From NCBI RefSeq assembly GCF_019429335.1, contig NZ_JAHYJB010000017.1, forward strand, positions 1 through 32,985: DNA of 32,985 nucleotides, in the 5' to 3' direction. Below, in pieces: positions 21,837 to 30,888 of the stretch. This DNA comes from Sulfurimonas sp. GTDB lineage: Bacteria; Campylobacterota; Campylobacteria; Campylobacterales; Sulfurimonadaceae. The position numbers and the translations under genes were made by a program. Below the pieces are notes generated by a model that had not been told where the DNA came from, ran no database searches, and saw only the letters and a program-made list of their open reading frames with translations. Position 1 is the stretch's first letter, and every line of letters begins with the position of its first letter.

Positions 21837-23355
21837 AAATCTCAATACATCCCAAGCGGTCCTAATCGCGCCAAACATCTATTGGGTTGGCATGCATCTA
21901 AAAAACGACCCGTTTCAGTGCCACCCATACCTCATCAAAAACGGCGATGAGTCTATTCTTATAGACCCAGGCTCGATGATTGAGTTTAGCGAGACGGTTA
22001 GAAAAGTAAAAAGCGTTATGGATATCGGCTCCATAAAATATATAATACTCCACCATCAAGACCCAGATCTGGCTGCGGCAGTTCCAGAGATAGAAAAGCT
22101 TATTAACAGAGATGACCTGCAAATTGTAACGCACTCAAGAATGTCTCTTTTGATAAAACACTATCTTGTAACATCAAGCTACTACGAGATAGACAAACAA
22201 GACAACCATCTTGTTACATCAAACGGATTTAGACTAGAGTTTTTAACAACCCCCTACTGTCACTCTCCGGGAGCTTTCGTAAGCTATGACCCAAACTCGA
22301 AGATTCTTTTTTCCGGCGATATTTTCGGAGGGATTGACGACTCTTGGGATTTTTACGCAGACGAGAGCTACTTTGACAAAGCAAAACAGTTTCATCAGGA
22401 GTATATGCCGAGCAAAGATATCTTCAACTACGCACTCGGCAAAATTGAGAAGCTTGATATAGATCTCATAGCTCCTCAGCACGGCTCCATGATAGAGAAG
22501 AGATACATTGGCAAGTTAATCAAAGATATGAAGAGCCTTGACTGCGGATTGTATATAGAAGAGAAATACAACCGTGAGCTTATGGACACGATAGATGAGC
22601 TGCAAAAAAAAGAGCATGCCCTAAAAGAGCGCAACCTGCTTCTCTTTGAACAGTCAAAAAGAGCAGAGATAGGAGAGATGATTGGAAATATTGCACATCA
22701 GTGGCGTCAGCCTCTGGCAATTATTAATACCTCTCTGGCGATTTTAAAAGAGAAAAACCAAGTTGATATGCTCACAAAAGATGAGATTGCCGACAAACTC
22801 GAGAAGATGGAGAGACGCATAACTTACTTGTCAGAGACGATAGAAGATTTTATGAACTACTACAGTCCAGACAAAGAAAAATCATGGTTTAGCGTTCATA
22901 CAGCAGTAGAAAAGGCGTTAGACATCGTCAACTTAGAACAAAATAACAGGGGCGTAAAAATAAATCTGCTGCTTAACAGCGAATATAAGATTTACGGTCT
23001 GATAAACGAATTCGTGCAGGTGCTTGTTTCAATCCTCTCTAACGCAAGTGATATTATAGTCACTAAAAAGCTCTCTAACGCAAATATTACTATTACGCTA
23101 TCCAGAAACACGGAGTTTACAGCCCTTTGCATCGCTGACAACTGTGGCGGGATAGGCGATGAGAATTTAAGCAAGATATTTGACCCATATTTTACCACTA
23201 AGCATAAATCTATAGGTACGGGGCTTGGTCTGCATATTGCCAAAATGATTATAGAAGAGAATATGGGCGGCTCTTTAAGAGCAAAAAATATATATGACGA
23301 CAACAACAAAAAGATTGGTGCCGAATTTATCATAAGGATACAAAATGAAAATTGA
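21829..23355 (+). CDS. Diiron (ODP-type metallo-beta-lactamase) sensor histidine kinase
   Basis: 508 residues from ATG 21829 (GAGGG upstream). Residues 1 to about 235 are a metallo-beta-lactamase fold with flavodiiron/ODP-like ligands: H76-Q-D78-P-D80, H145 (YCHSPG), D164 (FSGDIFGG) and H218 (PQHGSM). The second-iron His after D80 is Leu. A coiled-coil-like linker (about 245-275) leads to a kinase: phospho-acceptor H290 in AHQWRQPL, N-box SNASDII, DNCGGIG, FDPYFTTK and GTGLGLHIA. No membrane helix, so a cytoplasmic sensor, probably of O2 or NO. It overlaps both the methyltransferase and the response regulator genes, placing it in the heme d1 operon. Confidence 0.88.
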   Translation: MPKNLNTSQAVLIAPNIYWVGMHLKNDPFQCHPYLIKNGDESILIDPGSMIEFSETVRKVKSVMDIGSIKYIILHHQDPDLAAAVPEIEKLINRDDLQIVTHSRMSLLIKHYLVTSSYYEIDKQDNHLVTSNGFRLEFLTTPYCHSPGAFVSYDPNSKILFSGDIFGGIDDSWDFYADESYFDKAKQFHQEYMPSKDIFNYALGKIEKLDIDLIAPQHGSMIEKRYIGKLIKDMKSLDCGLYIEEKYNRELMDTIDELQKKEHALKERNLLLFEQSKRAEIGEMIGNIAHQWRQPLAIINTSLAILKEKNQVDMLTKDEIADKLEKMERRITYLSETIEDFMNYYSPDKEKSWFSVHTAVEKALDIVNLEQNNRGVKINLLLNSEYKIYGLINEFVQVLVSILSNASDIIVTKKLSNANITITLSRNTEFTALCIADNCGGIGDENLSKIFDPYFTTKHKSIGTGLGLHIAKMIIEENMGGSLRAKNIYDDNNKKIGAEFIIRIQNEN

Positions 23356-24034
23356 AAAAATCAGAGACATATCCATTTTATTGGCCGAAGACGAGATAGA
23401 GCTGCGCGAGATGCTGTGTGAATATCTAAATCTCTTTTTTAACAGGGTTTACTCTGCTTCCACAGGGAGTGAGGCGTACGATATCTATAAGCAGAAGAGG
23501 CCAAATATTATATTGACAGATATAAGTATGCCAAATCTTGACGGTCTTGATATGATTGCCAAAATAAGAAAGTGTGACAAAGATACGAAAATCATAATTA
23601 TGAGCGCGCACTCTGAACAGGAGAAGCTGCTTCACGCAATCAAACTTCGTCTTGAAACTTACCTGATAAAGCCGATAAAAACAGAACTACTAAAGAGCGT
23701 TTTGCTTGATGCGGTAGAGCTTATAAGAAAGACAACAAACCGCACCTATGTAAGCGATACAACCTATTGGGAGAATGAGATGAATACTCTGTGGGAAAAC
23801 GGCAGAGAGATTAAGCTAAGAAAGATGGAGCGCGTGCTCTTAAAACTACTCTTCTCCAAGCCAAACCAATGCTTTGGCGCAAAAGATATTTTTGAGCATC
23901 TGCATGACAGCAAAGAGCAGAAGGAGTTCTCTATTCACGCCATCACCTCTCTTATGAAGCGCTTGCGGGCGAAGCTGCCAAACGGTATTGTCCACAATGT
24001 CTACGGCTCAGGATATAAAATAGTTCCGATTTAA
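23345..24034 (+). CDS. OmpR-type response regulator
   Basis: 229 residues. Receiver domain with acidic pair E15-D16, phospho-acceptor D59 (ILTDISMPNLDGL) and the Lys in LIKPI. C-terminal winged helix (about 140-229) ends with HAITSLMKRLRAKL and VYGSGYKIV, the transcriptional regulatory (trans_reg_C) signature. It starts inside the kinase gene (11-bp overlap), so it is the cognate partner. Targets are unknown; the operon position suggests denitrification genes. Confidence 0.92.
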   Translation: MKIEKIRDISILLAEDEIELREMLCEYLNLFFNRVYSASTGSEAYDIYKQKRPNIILTDISMPNLDGLDMIAKIRKCDKDTKIIIMSAHSEQEKLLHAIKLRLETYLIKPIKTELLKSVLLDAVELIRKTTNRTYVSDTTYWENEMNTLWENGREIKLRKMERVLLKLLFSKPNQCFGAKDIFEHLHDSKEQKEFSIHAITSLMKRLRAKLPNGIVHNVYGSGYKIVPI

Positions 24035-24037
24035 TTG

Positions 24038-24739
24038 TCAATAGTTCGCAAGCTCATACTCTGCATATAGCACCTGAGCCTCTCTGTTTCCCATGTCGAT
24101 TGCTTTCTGAGCCCATTTTCTTGCTTTTTTAAACTCCTCTAGCTGACAATATATCTCCGCTAAAAAATAGTAGACACTGCTATCACCCTCTGCTGCACTC
24201 TTCTCAAACCACTTTGACGCCTCTTCAAACTTTAAAAGCTGCATATATACGCGACCGATATTTTGCTCAGCTATCTTATGCCCGCCAATAGCCGCACTCT
24301 CAAGCAGCTCGGCAGCTTTTGTCACATTTAAATCTACTCCATCGCCATTATAGTACATCAAAGATAGATTGTACTGTGCATTTGGATTGTTATGCTGGGC
24401 TGATTTATTTAAAAACTCAAAAGCTTTTTGCATATCCTTTTGTACATTATATCCGCCTAGATAGATCATTCCAAGGTCGTACTGTGCCGTAGCATTATCT
24501 CCATCGGCCGACTTCTGAAGCCAATAGATTGCTTTTTCTGAGTCCTGCTCAACTCCAAGCCCATTTGAGTATAGATAGCTAAGAGCGCTCTGCGCCTTAG
24601 TGTCGCCATCAAGCGCGCTCCTCTCGTATAGTTTAAAAGCACTCTTGTAATCTTTGTTTTTAAAAGCTTTTAACGCCTCATCACTGCTCGCCTCCAAACC
24701 AAAAACTGCCAGAAAACAAATCATTAAATACTTAAACAT
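24038..24739 (-). CDS. Exported Sel1-like repeat protein
   Basis: 233 residues. Signal peptide (MFKYLMICFLAVFGLEAS), then about five Sel1/TPR-like repeats of about 36 residues with the A-x4-G...YxxGxGV...KAxxWxxKSA pattern. Such proteins form alpha-solenoids for protein binding, commonly periplasmic in Campylobacterota. No Cys pairs of the beta-lactamase HcpA type are seen. AAGGA ribosome site; a TATAAT lies at 24771-24766 on the minus strand. Its stop is 3 bp from the stop of the convergent response regulator. Confidence 0.85.
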   Translation of the reverse strand: MFKYLMICFLAVFGLEASSDEALKAFKNKDYKSAFKLYERSALDGDTKAQSALSYLYSNGLGVEQDSEKAIYWLQKSADGDNATAQYDLGMIYLGGYNVQKDMQKAFEFLNKSAQHNNPNAQYNLSLMYYNGDGVDLNVTKAAELLESAAIGGHKIAEQNIGRVYMQLLKFEEASKWFEKSAAEGDSSVYYFLAEIYCQLEEFKKARKWAQKAIDMGNREAQVLYAEYELANY

Positions 24740-24765
24740 CTCTATCCTTGAAAAATTTATATCTT

Positions 24766-24771
24766 ATTATA
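24766..24771 (-). promoter_or_regulatory. -10 element for the Sel1-repeat gene
   Basis: Perfect TATAAT on the minus strand 27 bp before the start codon; no good -35 was found. Confidence 0.5.
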
Positions 24772-24820
24772 CATTAGAGCTATTGAGAAAAATTGATATA
24801 AATTAAGAGTTATCAAATTT

Positions 24821-26149
24821 TTAGAGCAGCATATATTTCGCAAGGGCTAAAAAGCTAAAAAATCCCACGACGTCTGTTACGGTTGTAAGTATAACGCTGC
24901 TGCCTATCGCCGGATCTACATCCATCTTCTTTAAAAAGAGCGGTATTGACGCACCAAATAGCCCCGCCATAAAAAGATTTATAATCATGCTCAGCGCAAT
25001 TACTGCGCCGAGCATTTTCATATCAAACCATATGGCGGCCACGATGCCCATTATTACAGCAAATATAATACCGTTCATAAGCGAGATAAGCACCTCTTTT
25101 TTTATAATCCTCATGGCATCGCCCTGAGAGATATCTCCAAGAGCAAGCTGTCTTACTACGACGGTCAAACTCTGAGTTCCTGCATTTCCGCCCATCGAAG
25201 CAACAATCGGCATCAAAACCGCTAGCGCTATAATACTCTGCATCGTGTCTGCAAAAAGCCCGATGACCAAAGAGGCAAATATTGCCGTAAAGAGATTTAT
25301 CCCAAGCCAGGAAGCTCTTTTTTTACCGGTTTTATAAATCTCGTCATACTCCTCGGCATCATCATCAAGACCGGCAAGATGATACATCTGCTCGGTTGCA
25401 TGCTCATTGATAATATCGTAGATATCATCCGAGGTTATACGCCCCAACAAAATTCCGTACGCATTTACTATCGGCATTACGGATAGGTCATACTCCTCAA
25501 AGTAGTGCACAACATCCCTGATATTCTCTCTGTCTTGCGCCTTTCTTGGCTCAAAACTATCTTCACTCTGCTCTATATTCTCTATCAGCGTCTTATTGAA
25601 ATCAAAGATAAGCAAATCATCCAAGCCGATTGCATAAAGAAGCTTTTTATCGCTGCTTGTTATAAAAAGATTCTGTATATTTTCAATGGTCTTTGCTTTT
25701 CTAAGATCCGCAAATCTTCCTATTACGTCGTGAACTATTTCATTCTTCTCTGCAGTAAAAAGCTCGAGCTGCATATATGCGCCAGCCTCATTGTCATTAT
25801 AGGTCTGAAGCTTTATAATCTCTTTTTTATCATCATCGTCAAGAGTGTCGAAGACTTGCGAAGCTATACTCTCGTCAATCTCTTCAAGACCATGCAAGAA
25901 GTCTACCTGATCATCGGACTCCAGCTCTGCCACTGCATGACTCAGCTCATCTATGCTCAGATTTTCTACGACATCGTCAAAATATCTATCCGGAAGCGCT
26001 AGAGCAACGTCACCGATTAGATCTTTTGGTACAAGTTTTAGAGCCGCCGCAAACTCATTATCATCGAGCTGTTTTAATATTTTTGCAATATCGGATGGGT
26101 GAACCTCGCTTAAATCATGAGCGCTTAAATACTCTTCTAACTTATTCAT
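24821..26149 (-). CDS. mgtE: Magnesium transporter MgtE
   Basis: 442 residues. N-terminal superhelical domain (HPSDIAKILKQLDDNEFAAAL), CBS region ending in YDLSVMPIVNAYGILLGRITSDDIYDII, then five helices with GNAGTQSLTVVVRQLALGDI, the MgtE pore and plug signature. It imports Mg2+ and is gated by Mg2+ at the cytoplasmic domains. It starts 41 bp after the YceI gene stop on the same strand; that gap contains the palindrome TCTACATGTAGA. No Mg-sensing M-box RNA is visible and there is no room for one. Confidence 0.94.
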   Translation of the reverse strand: MNKLEEYLSAHDLSEVHPSDIAKILKQLDDNEFAAALKLVPKDLIGDVALALPDRYFDDVVENLSIDELSHAVAELESDDQVDFLHGLEEIDESIASQVFDTLDDDDKKEIIKLQTYNDNEAGAYMQLELFTAEKNEIVHDVIGRFADLRKAKTIENIQNLFITSSDKKLLYAIGLDDLLIFDFNKTLIENIEQSEDSFEPRKAQDRENIRDVVHYFEEYDLSVMPIVNAYGILLGRITSDDIYDIINEHATEQMYHLAGLDDDAEEYDEIYKTGKKRASWLGINLFTAIFASLVIGLFADTMQSIIALAVLMPIVASMGGNAGTQSLTVVVRQLALGDISQGDAMRIIKKEVLISLMNGIIFAVIMGIVAAIWFDMKMLGAVIALSMIINLFMAGLFGASIPLFLKKMDVDPAIGSSVILTTVTDVVGFFSFLALAKYMLL

Positions 26150-26190
26150 ATATGCCTTTTTTTTCGCCTCAATTCTCTACATGTAGAAAA

Positions 26191-26715
26191 TTAGAAAGCC
26201 GCTTTTACTAAAAGATCTACTTGGTCGCGAACACACATAAACATCATGCACGGCATCTTTACGCCAAAATCGCTCATCAGTATCATAGTTTTAGCCTCTA
26301 TAGCAAGATTTCCGTCTATGTTCGTTATCTTTGCCTCTGCGCTAAGTGCCCTCTCTTGTCCTAAAAAATTTAAAGTGCCGTCTATCGTGTAGTTGTCTTC
26401 GCCTTCAATTTTCGTAACAGAGCTGATTGTGTATGCAGCAGATTTAAACTTGTCAACTTGAATCTCTTTGTACATGCTCTCATCTCTGTCGCTCTTGTCA
26501 CTTTTAAAGAGAGTCATCTCAACCCAAAATTTGCCCTTTATTGTCGTTATCTCATTGTTCTCTATGCTTATGTCGGCTTGAAGAGAGTTGTTTACAGGGT
26601 CAATCGTGCTATCCATCAGCATCTCGGTATGAGCCGCAACAGAACCGCTCTTTAACTCTAAATCGATAGCAATGAGCGGGAAAGCCAAGAGCAATCCCAC
26701 TAATATCTTTTTCAT
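26191..26715 (-). CDS. YceI-like periplasmic protein
   Basis: 174 residues with signal peptide (MKKILVGLLLAFPLIA) and the YceI lipocalin-like pattern: DLELKSGSVAAHTEMLMDSTIDPVN at the N terminus, later YTIDGTLNFLGQERALSAEAKI. YceI-family proteins bind isoprenoid or other lipidic molecules. Two Cys in MPCMMFMCVRD near the end are unusual for the family. Probably leads a two-gene unit with mgtE. Confidence 0.8.
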   Translation of the reverse strand: MKKILVGLLLAFPLIAIDLELKSGSVAAHTEMLMDSTIDPVNNSLQADISIENNEITTIKGKFWVEMTLFKSDKSDRDESMYKEIQVDKFKSAAYTISSVTKIEGEDNYTIDGTLNFLGQERALSAEAKITNIDGNLAIEAKTMILMSDFGVKMPCMMFMCVRDQVDLLVKAAF

Positions 26716-26740
26716 TATAAATCCTTCTTGTGTAAATTGA

Positions 26741-26755
26741 GTGTTATTTTAACAC
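26741..26755 (-). terminator. Weak hairpin between the HCO-like operon and the YceI gene
   Basis: GTGTTA (26741-26746) pairs with TAACAC (26750-26755) over a 3-base loop, just after the stop of the 302-residue membrane protein; no T-run follows on the minus strand. Confidence 0.3.
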
Positions 26756-26764
26756 ACATATCGC

Positions 26765-27673
26765 TTAATGGAGAATTCCAAAGAGTGCGATACTAAGACC
26801 AAGACCGGATGCTATCCAGCCGACAAAAATCATCATAAACGCAAGCTTTTTTACACTCATCTCTTTGCTTAGCGTAGTAAAAACAACAACGTTGTAGTAT
26901 GAGATGGTAAAAGGGTAAACAACTGCAAGGAGCAGCGGCTCTTCAAAATACGATAGAGCGTAACTGAGCGCAAAAATAAATGCTATAAAAATATGCTTTT
27001 TTGTTTTTGACATGTTGATAAAATATGCACCGATTAGTCCTAAGAGGTGAAATGCGATGATTGTAAAAGTGTATTCTGACCAGATATCTATGCCTTGGTG
27101 TCTTGAGAGAGTTTCAAAAAGATTTGAGTCTAAAAATATCCACAACATCAGAGGCAGATATTGAAGATATGGGTGTGAAACCTCTTTAGCCTCAGTCTCA
27201 ACCACGTAGTTTCTGAGAACAAACGCGCTAAGAAGCGCAATTGCGCTAAAGCCCACAGCCATATATACTCTGCCACCGGCATCATAGGTGAAAAAATATG
27301 TGCCGATTGTATATGCTATCGCGAGAGCTAAAAGGAGCTCTTTTTGCTGCTTAGCCTTAAAAAGATAGATGCCAAGCGGAGCCATAACGCCGACCGAGAG
27401 ACCAAGCAAAATAAATGTAAAAATGTTGTAGTGCGGATACATAAGTGACAACAAAAGCTGCAAAATAAGAGCAACAATTATCTTATGCATAGGATTGCTC
27501 ACCCGTCCCCATGAAAAACCGCCCAAAATGGTCCCCGCCACTCCGCCGACAAACATCGGGAAGAGCGTTATTATGTCGGAGTTGTAGTGCTCGGCAACAC
27601 CGGTTTGAACTATCAAAAGATAGTAGCAAAGCTCAAATCCTAGAAGTAAAACAAGCGCTAAAGAGTTAATCAT
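26765..27673 (-). CDS. Polytopic membrane protein, last gene of the HCO-like/ABC operon
   Basis: 302 residues with about 10 hydrophobic helices. The segment FVGGVAGTILGGFSWGRVSNP resembles an MFS motif A loop, so it may be a reduced MFS-type carrier, but typical MFS proteins are about 400 residues. ATGA overlap with the HCO-like gene means coupled translation. Substrate unknown. Confidence 0.65.
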   Translation of the reverse strand: MINSLALVLLLGFELCYYLLIVQTGVAEHYNSDIITLFPMFVGGVAGTILGGFSWGRVSNPMHKIIVALILQLLLSLMYPHYNIFTFILLGLSVGVMAPLGIYLFKAKQQKELLLALAIAYTIGTYFFTYDAGGRVYMAVGFSAIALLSAFVLRNYVVETEAKEVSHPYLQYLPLMLWIFLDSNLFETLSRHQGIDIWSEYTFTIIAFHLLGLIGAYFINMSKTKKHIFIAFIFALSYALSYFEEPLLLAVVYPFTISYYNVVVFTTLSKEMSVKKLAFMMIFVGWIASGLGLSIALFGILH

Positions 27674-29211
27674 AGACGGCTTCTAAAAATAAGATATATA
27701 AGAGCGTAGGAGATATCATAAAAACCCACAAGAAGCCCCAGCGCGTCTATCGTCCCAAGGTAAAAGAGAGATAAAAAAAGTGTTCCGGTAATAAGGCGCG
27801 CAATTGAAGTAAAATATGCCAAAAGATGCCCATCTTTGGTTATGCCGACAAGATGCAAAATTCCGACAAAACCCATAAAACCAAATACCAGATAGTAGTA
27901 AGGCGAGAAATGCAACCCTAAAAACTCAAACAGCATCGGAGCTGACAAAAGCAGTATCAAAGCGCCCAAACCATCGGAGGCAAAACCGTTTAGATGGTAT
28001 AGCCCAAGCAGAGAGGGTTTTGAAATCTTCATCTTTTTTACAATAAAATAGATAATTCCAATAACCGCTAAAATACCGCCCAAGAGGCGAATCTGCCACA
28101 TGGATATTACATCAATCGCAAAAACTCCAGCTTCATCAAAACCTGCCAGCGTGAGAGAGACAAAAATAACCCCGATAACAAGGAGCCAAAAGTGCATAAA
28201 CCTCTCGGGCAGTTTGTAGAAATACTTCAACACGCTAAGAGACATAAAAAATATTCCAAGCCCAATGGCGACATGAGCATGTGCTACTACCAAATCGTTT
28301 CTATGAAACGGCCAGCGGATTTCTGGGATAAATAGTATATTTCCCTGAATCATTACAAATAAAAAAGCCCAGATAGAGACGACCAGATATGGCGTAGATT
28401 TCAGAGTAAGCTTTGCATCACTGCACCACTTTATAAGCAGCGGAGCGTAGGCAAAAGTCAGCCACTGATAGACCCACTCCTCACCGTACGAAAGCTCCCC
28501 TCTAAATATACGCGTTGCAACAGAGATGGCGTATCCCACAAGCGGAAGAACCCAAAAGATGTGCCATTTAGCAACAAAGTTCTCTTTTGCATGCAGTTTT
28601 ATCATAAGGTAAAAAAGAGGGATAAGCGTAAAACTCATGCCGAGAGTATTGTCACCGTGAGGTCCTATAAGTGTTTTTTCAACCTGCCCGTAAGTGGGAT
28701 TCATTAAAACAATAAGCGCCAAAGGTGCCACAAAAAGAAGAGCTTTGGAAACTTTTACCCAAAGAGGCGTAACCTTATACTGCTTTATGATTTTAAAGAT
28801 TGCAACTATATAAAAAATGCCCGAGGCCGCAAGGATAAAATTTAGTTCATACGCAAAGTCATAAAAGGGCAGACCGCGTTGAACTCCCAATGAGATAGAG
28901 AGAACCGACATAAATAAAAAGAGATGCCAGAGCAAAAAGTAGTTCTTTAGCGGCTCTACCGCGTCACTTAAATCCAGCTTCTCTTTTGCAAATAGCGCAA
29001 ATGGAAGCAAAGAGAGAGCGAGCATAATCGGTCCGTAAAGCATCAGTGTAATATGAAGCGAGCGCGTAGTTGGAGCATTTAAAAGAGTGCTGTCCAAATA
29101 GGAAAATCCGAGCATCTGCGCTGCATATATGACACCTGCTACAATGGAACCTAAAAATATAAAAGCCCAAACAGGTATAATCTGCTCTACTAATTTATAA
29201 AATTTGTCCAT
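27670..29211 (-). CDS. Divergent heme-copper oxidase subunit I-like protein
   Basis: 513 residues, about 12-14 helices. Heme-type His positions seen in HCO/NOR subunit I are kept: H53 in SLHITLMLYGP (helix II) and H311/H313 in VVAHAHVAIG (helix X, high- and low-spin heme ligands). H185 in IGPHGDNTLGM aligns with the helix VI CuB/FeB His (cbb3 'YGHNAVGF' region). The His-His pair of helix VII (GHH or GPHH) is absent; that region reads ATRIFRGELSYGEEW with E239, E244 and E245. So it probably binds two b hemes but lacks a normal CuB site. It overlaps the ABC ATPase gene by 17 bp. Function unknown; not a standard oxidase or cNOR. Confidence 0.75.
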   Translation of the reverse strand: MDKFYKLVEQIIPVWAFIFLGSIVAGVIYAAQMLGFSYLDSTLLNAPTTRSLHITLMLYGPIMLALSLLPFALFAKEKLDLSDAVEPLKNYFLLWHLFLFMSVLSISLGVQRGLPFYDFAYELNFILAASGIFYIVAIFKIIKQYKVTPLWVKVSKALLFVAPLALIVLMNPTYGQVEKTLIGPHGDNTLGMSFTLIPLFYLMIKLHAKENFVAKWHIFWVLPLVGYAISVATRIFRGELSYGEEWVYQWLTFAYAPLLIKWCSDAKLTLKSTPYLVVSIWAFLFVMIQGNILFIPEIRWPFHRNDLVVAHAHVAIGLGIFFMSLSVLKYFYKLPERFMHFWLLVIGVIFVSLTLAGFDEAGVFAIDVISMWQIRLLGGILAVIGIIYFIVKKMKISKPSLLGLYHLNGFASDGLGALILLLSAPMLFEFLGLHFSPYYYLVFGFMGFVGILHLVGITKDGHLLAYFTSIARLITGTLFLSLFYLGTIDALGLLVGFYDISYALIYLIFRSRL

Positions 29212-29818
29212 CTTTTAGCCTGATAATTTGAGTTGCATAATTTTCTATTTGCATGTCATGAGATGCAACAACAACAGTCGTACCTCTTTTAACCGCCTCA
29301 GCCAAAAGGGAGTAGACGATTTGAGAGTTTTTTGAGTCAAGACTACCAGTGGGCTCATCCGCAAATATGATTTTTGGCTCGTTTACAAGAGCGCGGGCGA
29401 GTGCCACACGCTGCCTCTGCCCACCGGATATCTCGTTTGGATATCGAGAGGAGAGCTCTAAAATACCTAGTTCTTCAAGTATCTTCTCTATATTTTGTTT
29501 CTTATCTTCGAGTGCGGCAAGAGCTATGTTTTCATAGATGTTTAGATAGTTTATAAGATAGTGAAACTGAAAAACAAATCCTATCTTGCTTTGACGAAAA
29601 TAGTCTATATTTTTTATTTTCTCGACTGACTCGCCGTCTATCAGAAGCTCGCCGTTTGATGGTTTTAGCAGGGTTGAGAGGATAGAGAGAAGGGTTGATT
29701 TTCCGCTTCCGCTCTCTCCGCTTAAAAATAGAAATTCTCCGCTCTTAATCTCAAACGAGAGGTCAAAAAGAACCTGTTCTGCGCCGTAAAAATGAGAAAT
29801 ATTTGCTGCTTTTATCAT
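29195..29818 (-). CDS. LolD/MacB-type ABC transporter ATPase
   Basis: 207 residues. Walker [11 protein letters not shown]-loop FVFQFHYL, signature [15 protein letters not shown], Walker [13 protein letters not shown] and switch His VASHD: all intact. Closest in type to LolD/MacB/FtsE ATPases that power FtsX-fold permeases without moving substrate across the inner membrane. Overlaps the permease gene (ATGA) and the HCO-like gene. Confidence 0.93.
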   Translation of the reverse strand: MIKAANISHFYGAEQVLFDLSFEIKSGEFLFLSGESGSGKSTLLSILSTLLKPSNGELLIDGESVEKIKNIDYFRQSKIGFVFQFHYLINYLNIYENIALAALEDKKQNIEKILEELGILELSSRYPNEISGGQRQRVALARALVNEPKIIFADEPTGSLDSKNSQIVYSLLAEAVKRGTTVVVASHDMQIENYATQIIRLKDGQIL

Positions 29819-30888
29819 GCAGATCCTTGATTTATAAGAAGTATCGGGTCTGTCTTAGAGGCAATCCATGCAGGTATCAGCGAGCCAAAAAGAGCCATGA
29901 AAAGTGTTGAAGCAAAAACATAAAGAGCAGTTGAGAGCGAAAGAGTGCCGTTTACATAACCATGGAGCATCTCAATGTGCGGCAGCATCGCCAAAATACC
30001 AAGACTAAGAAGAAACGCGAAAAGATAAGCCGAGACACTCATAATAAGCGTTTCAAAAAATAGATTTTTAATGATAAAAAGACGGCTCTTGCCGAGTGCT
30101 CGCATAATCCCGAACTCCTCTTTGCGAGAGTTTACAATCATGCTCATAACAGAGGCAATTCCCATAAGACCCATAGCAAAAGCAAGTGTTGAGACAACAA
30201 GAGATGAGTTCTCGATGATTTTAAACTGGTTATACTCTTTGACAAAATTCTGAGTAGTCTTTACCTCTATCTCATCATCAAGAAGGGCAATCTTTTTTAC
30301 GATATCATCCGTAGAGTTTGGCGAATCAGAAGTGACCAGAATAAAAGATGCGGAGCGATTAAAAAGCTTGCCCGCGTCCTCTATGTTCATAACAGCACCG
30401 CCATCTTCAAAACCTATTTCGCTGCTAAATACGCCTGAGATTCCAAAGCTCTTACTCCCTATATTTACACTCACCGTTGCAAACTGCTTAGCTAAATTTG
30501 CACCCAAAATCACCTCACCCTCTTTTGGATATTTGCCTTTAATGAGCTTGTAGTGCGACATGTGGTTTTGTGTTGTGCCGTAAATTCCGGCTATCGGAAT
30601 ATGCCCTATCGGAGAAGCGCCGACAATCATAGCGTAGCTTGAAGCGACATCTTGCAGAGCATCTATCTTTTGCATAAGAGCAATATCTACGTTTGAGAAG
30701 AATGTATCCGAGATCCCTTTTTGCGTTATGATAATATCGCCATCCGTCTTTATCATCTTTGAGTACATCCCGATTACGCCCTGAGATACGGAGCTTATAA
30801 GAAAAATCGCCATTACTGCAATGGTAATGGATGAGAATATCAAAAGAGTCTTAAAAGGGTTTTTGCCAAGTGCTTTAAGCGAAATCAC
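29815..30888 (-). CDS. MacB/FtsX-type ABC permease
   Basis: 357 residues: N-terminal helix (about 13-35), a large extracytoplasmic MacB_PCD-like domain (about 40-225), then three helices (about 232-256, 277-305, 325-345). The conserved cytoplasmic loop REEFGIMRALGKSRLFI follows the second helix. This is the mechanotransmission permease plan (LolC/E, MacB, FtsX). It works with the adjacent ATPase. Substrate not evident; the 156-residue exported protein encoded just upstream may be its partner. Confidence 0.88.
   Translation of the reverse strand: MISLKALGKNPFKTLLIFSSITIAVMAIFLISSVSQGVIGMYSKMIKTDGDIIITQKGISDTFFSNVDIALMQKIDALQDVASSYAMIVGASPIGHIPIAGIYGTTQNHMSHYKLIKGKYPKEGEVILGANLAKQFATVSVNIGSKSFGISGVFSSEIGFEDGGAVMNIEDAGKLFNRSASFILVTSDSPNSTDDIVKKIALLDDEIEVKTTQNFVKEYNQFKIIENSSLVVSTLAFAMGLMGIASVMSMIVNSRKEEFGIMRALGKSRLFIIKNLFFETLIMSVSAYLFAFLLSLGILAMLPHIEMLHGYVNGTLSLSTALYVFASTLFMALFGSLIPAWIASKTDPILLINQGSA

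Noticed and set aside
24740-24820. FNR-type box in the Sel1/mgtE gap (TTGAT and ATCAA both occur)
   Set aside because: The half-sites are 13 bases apart instead of 4, so not a functional palindrome.
25505-26002. 165-codon plus-strand open frame
   Set aside because: Antisense to the N-terminal and CBS part of mgtE; no ribosome site and no recognisable motif.
27670-29211. Canonical cytochrome c oxidase or NorB identity for the HCO-like gene
   Set aside because: No adjacent His-His copper/iron ligand pair and no HxxxE motif of NorB; only the heme-type His residues are kept.
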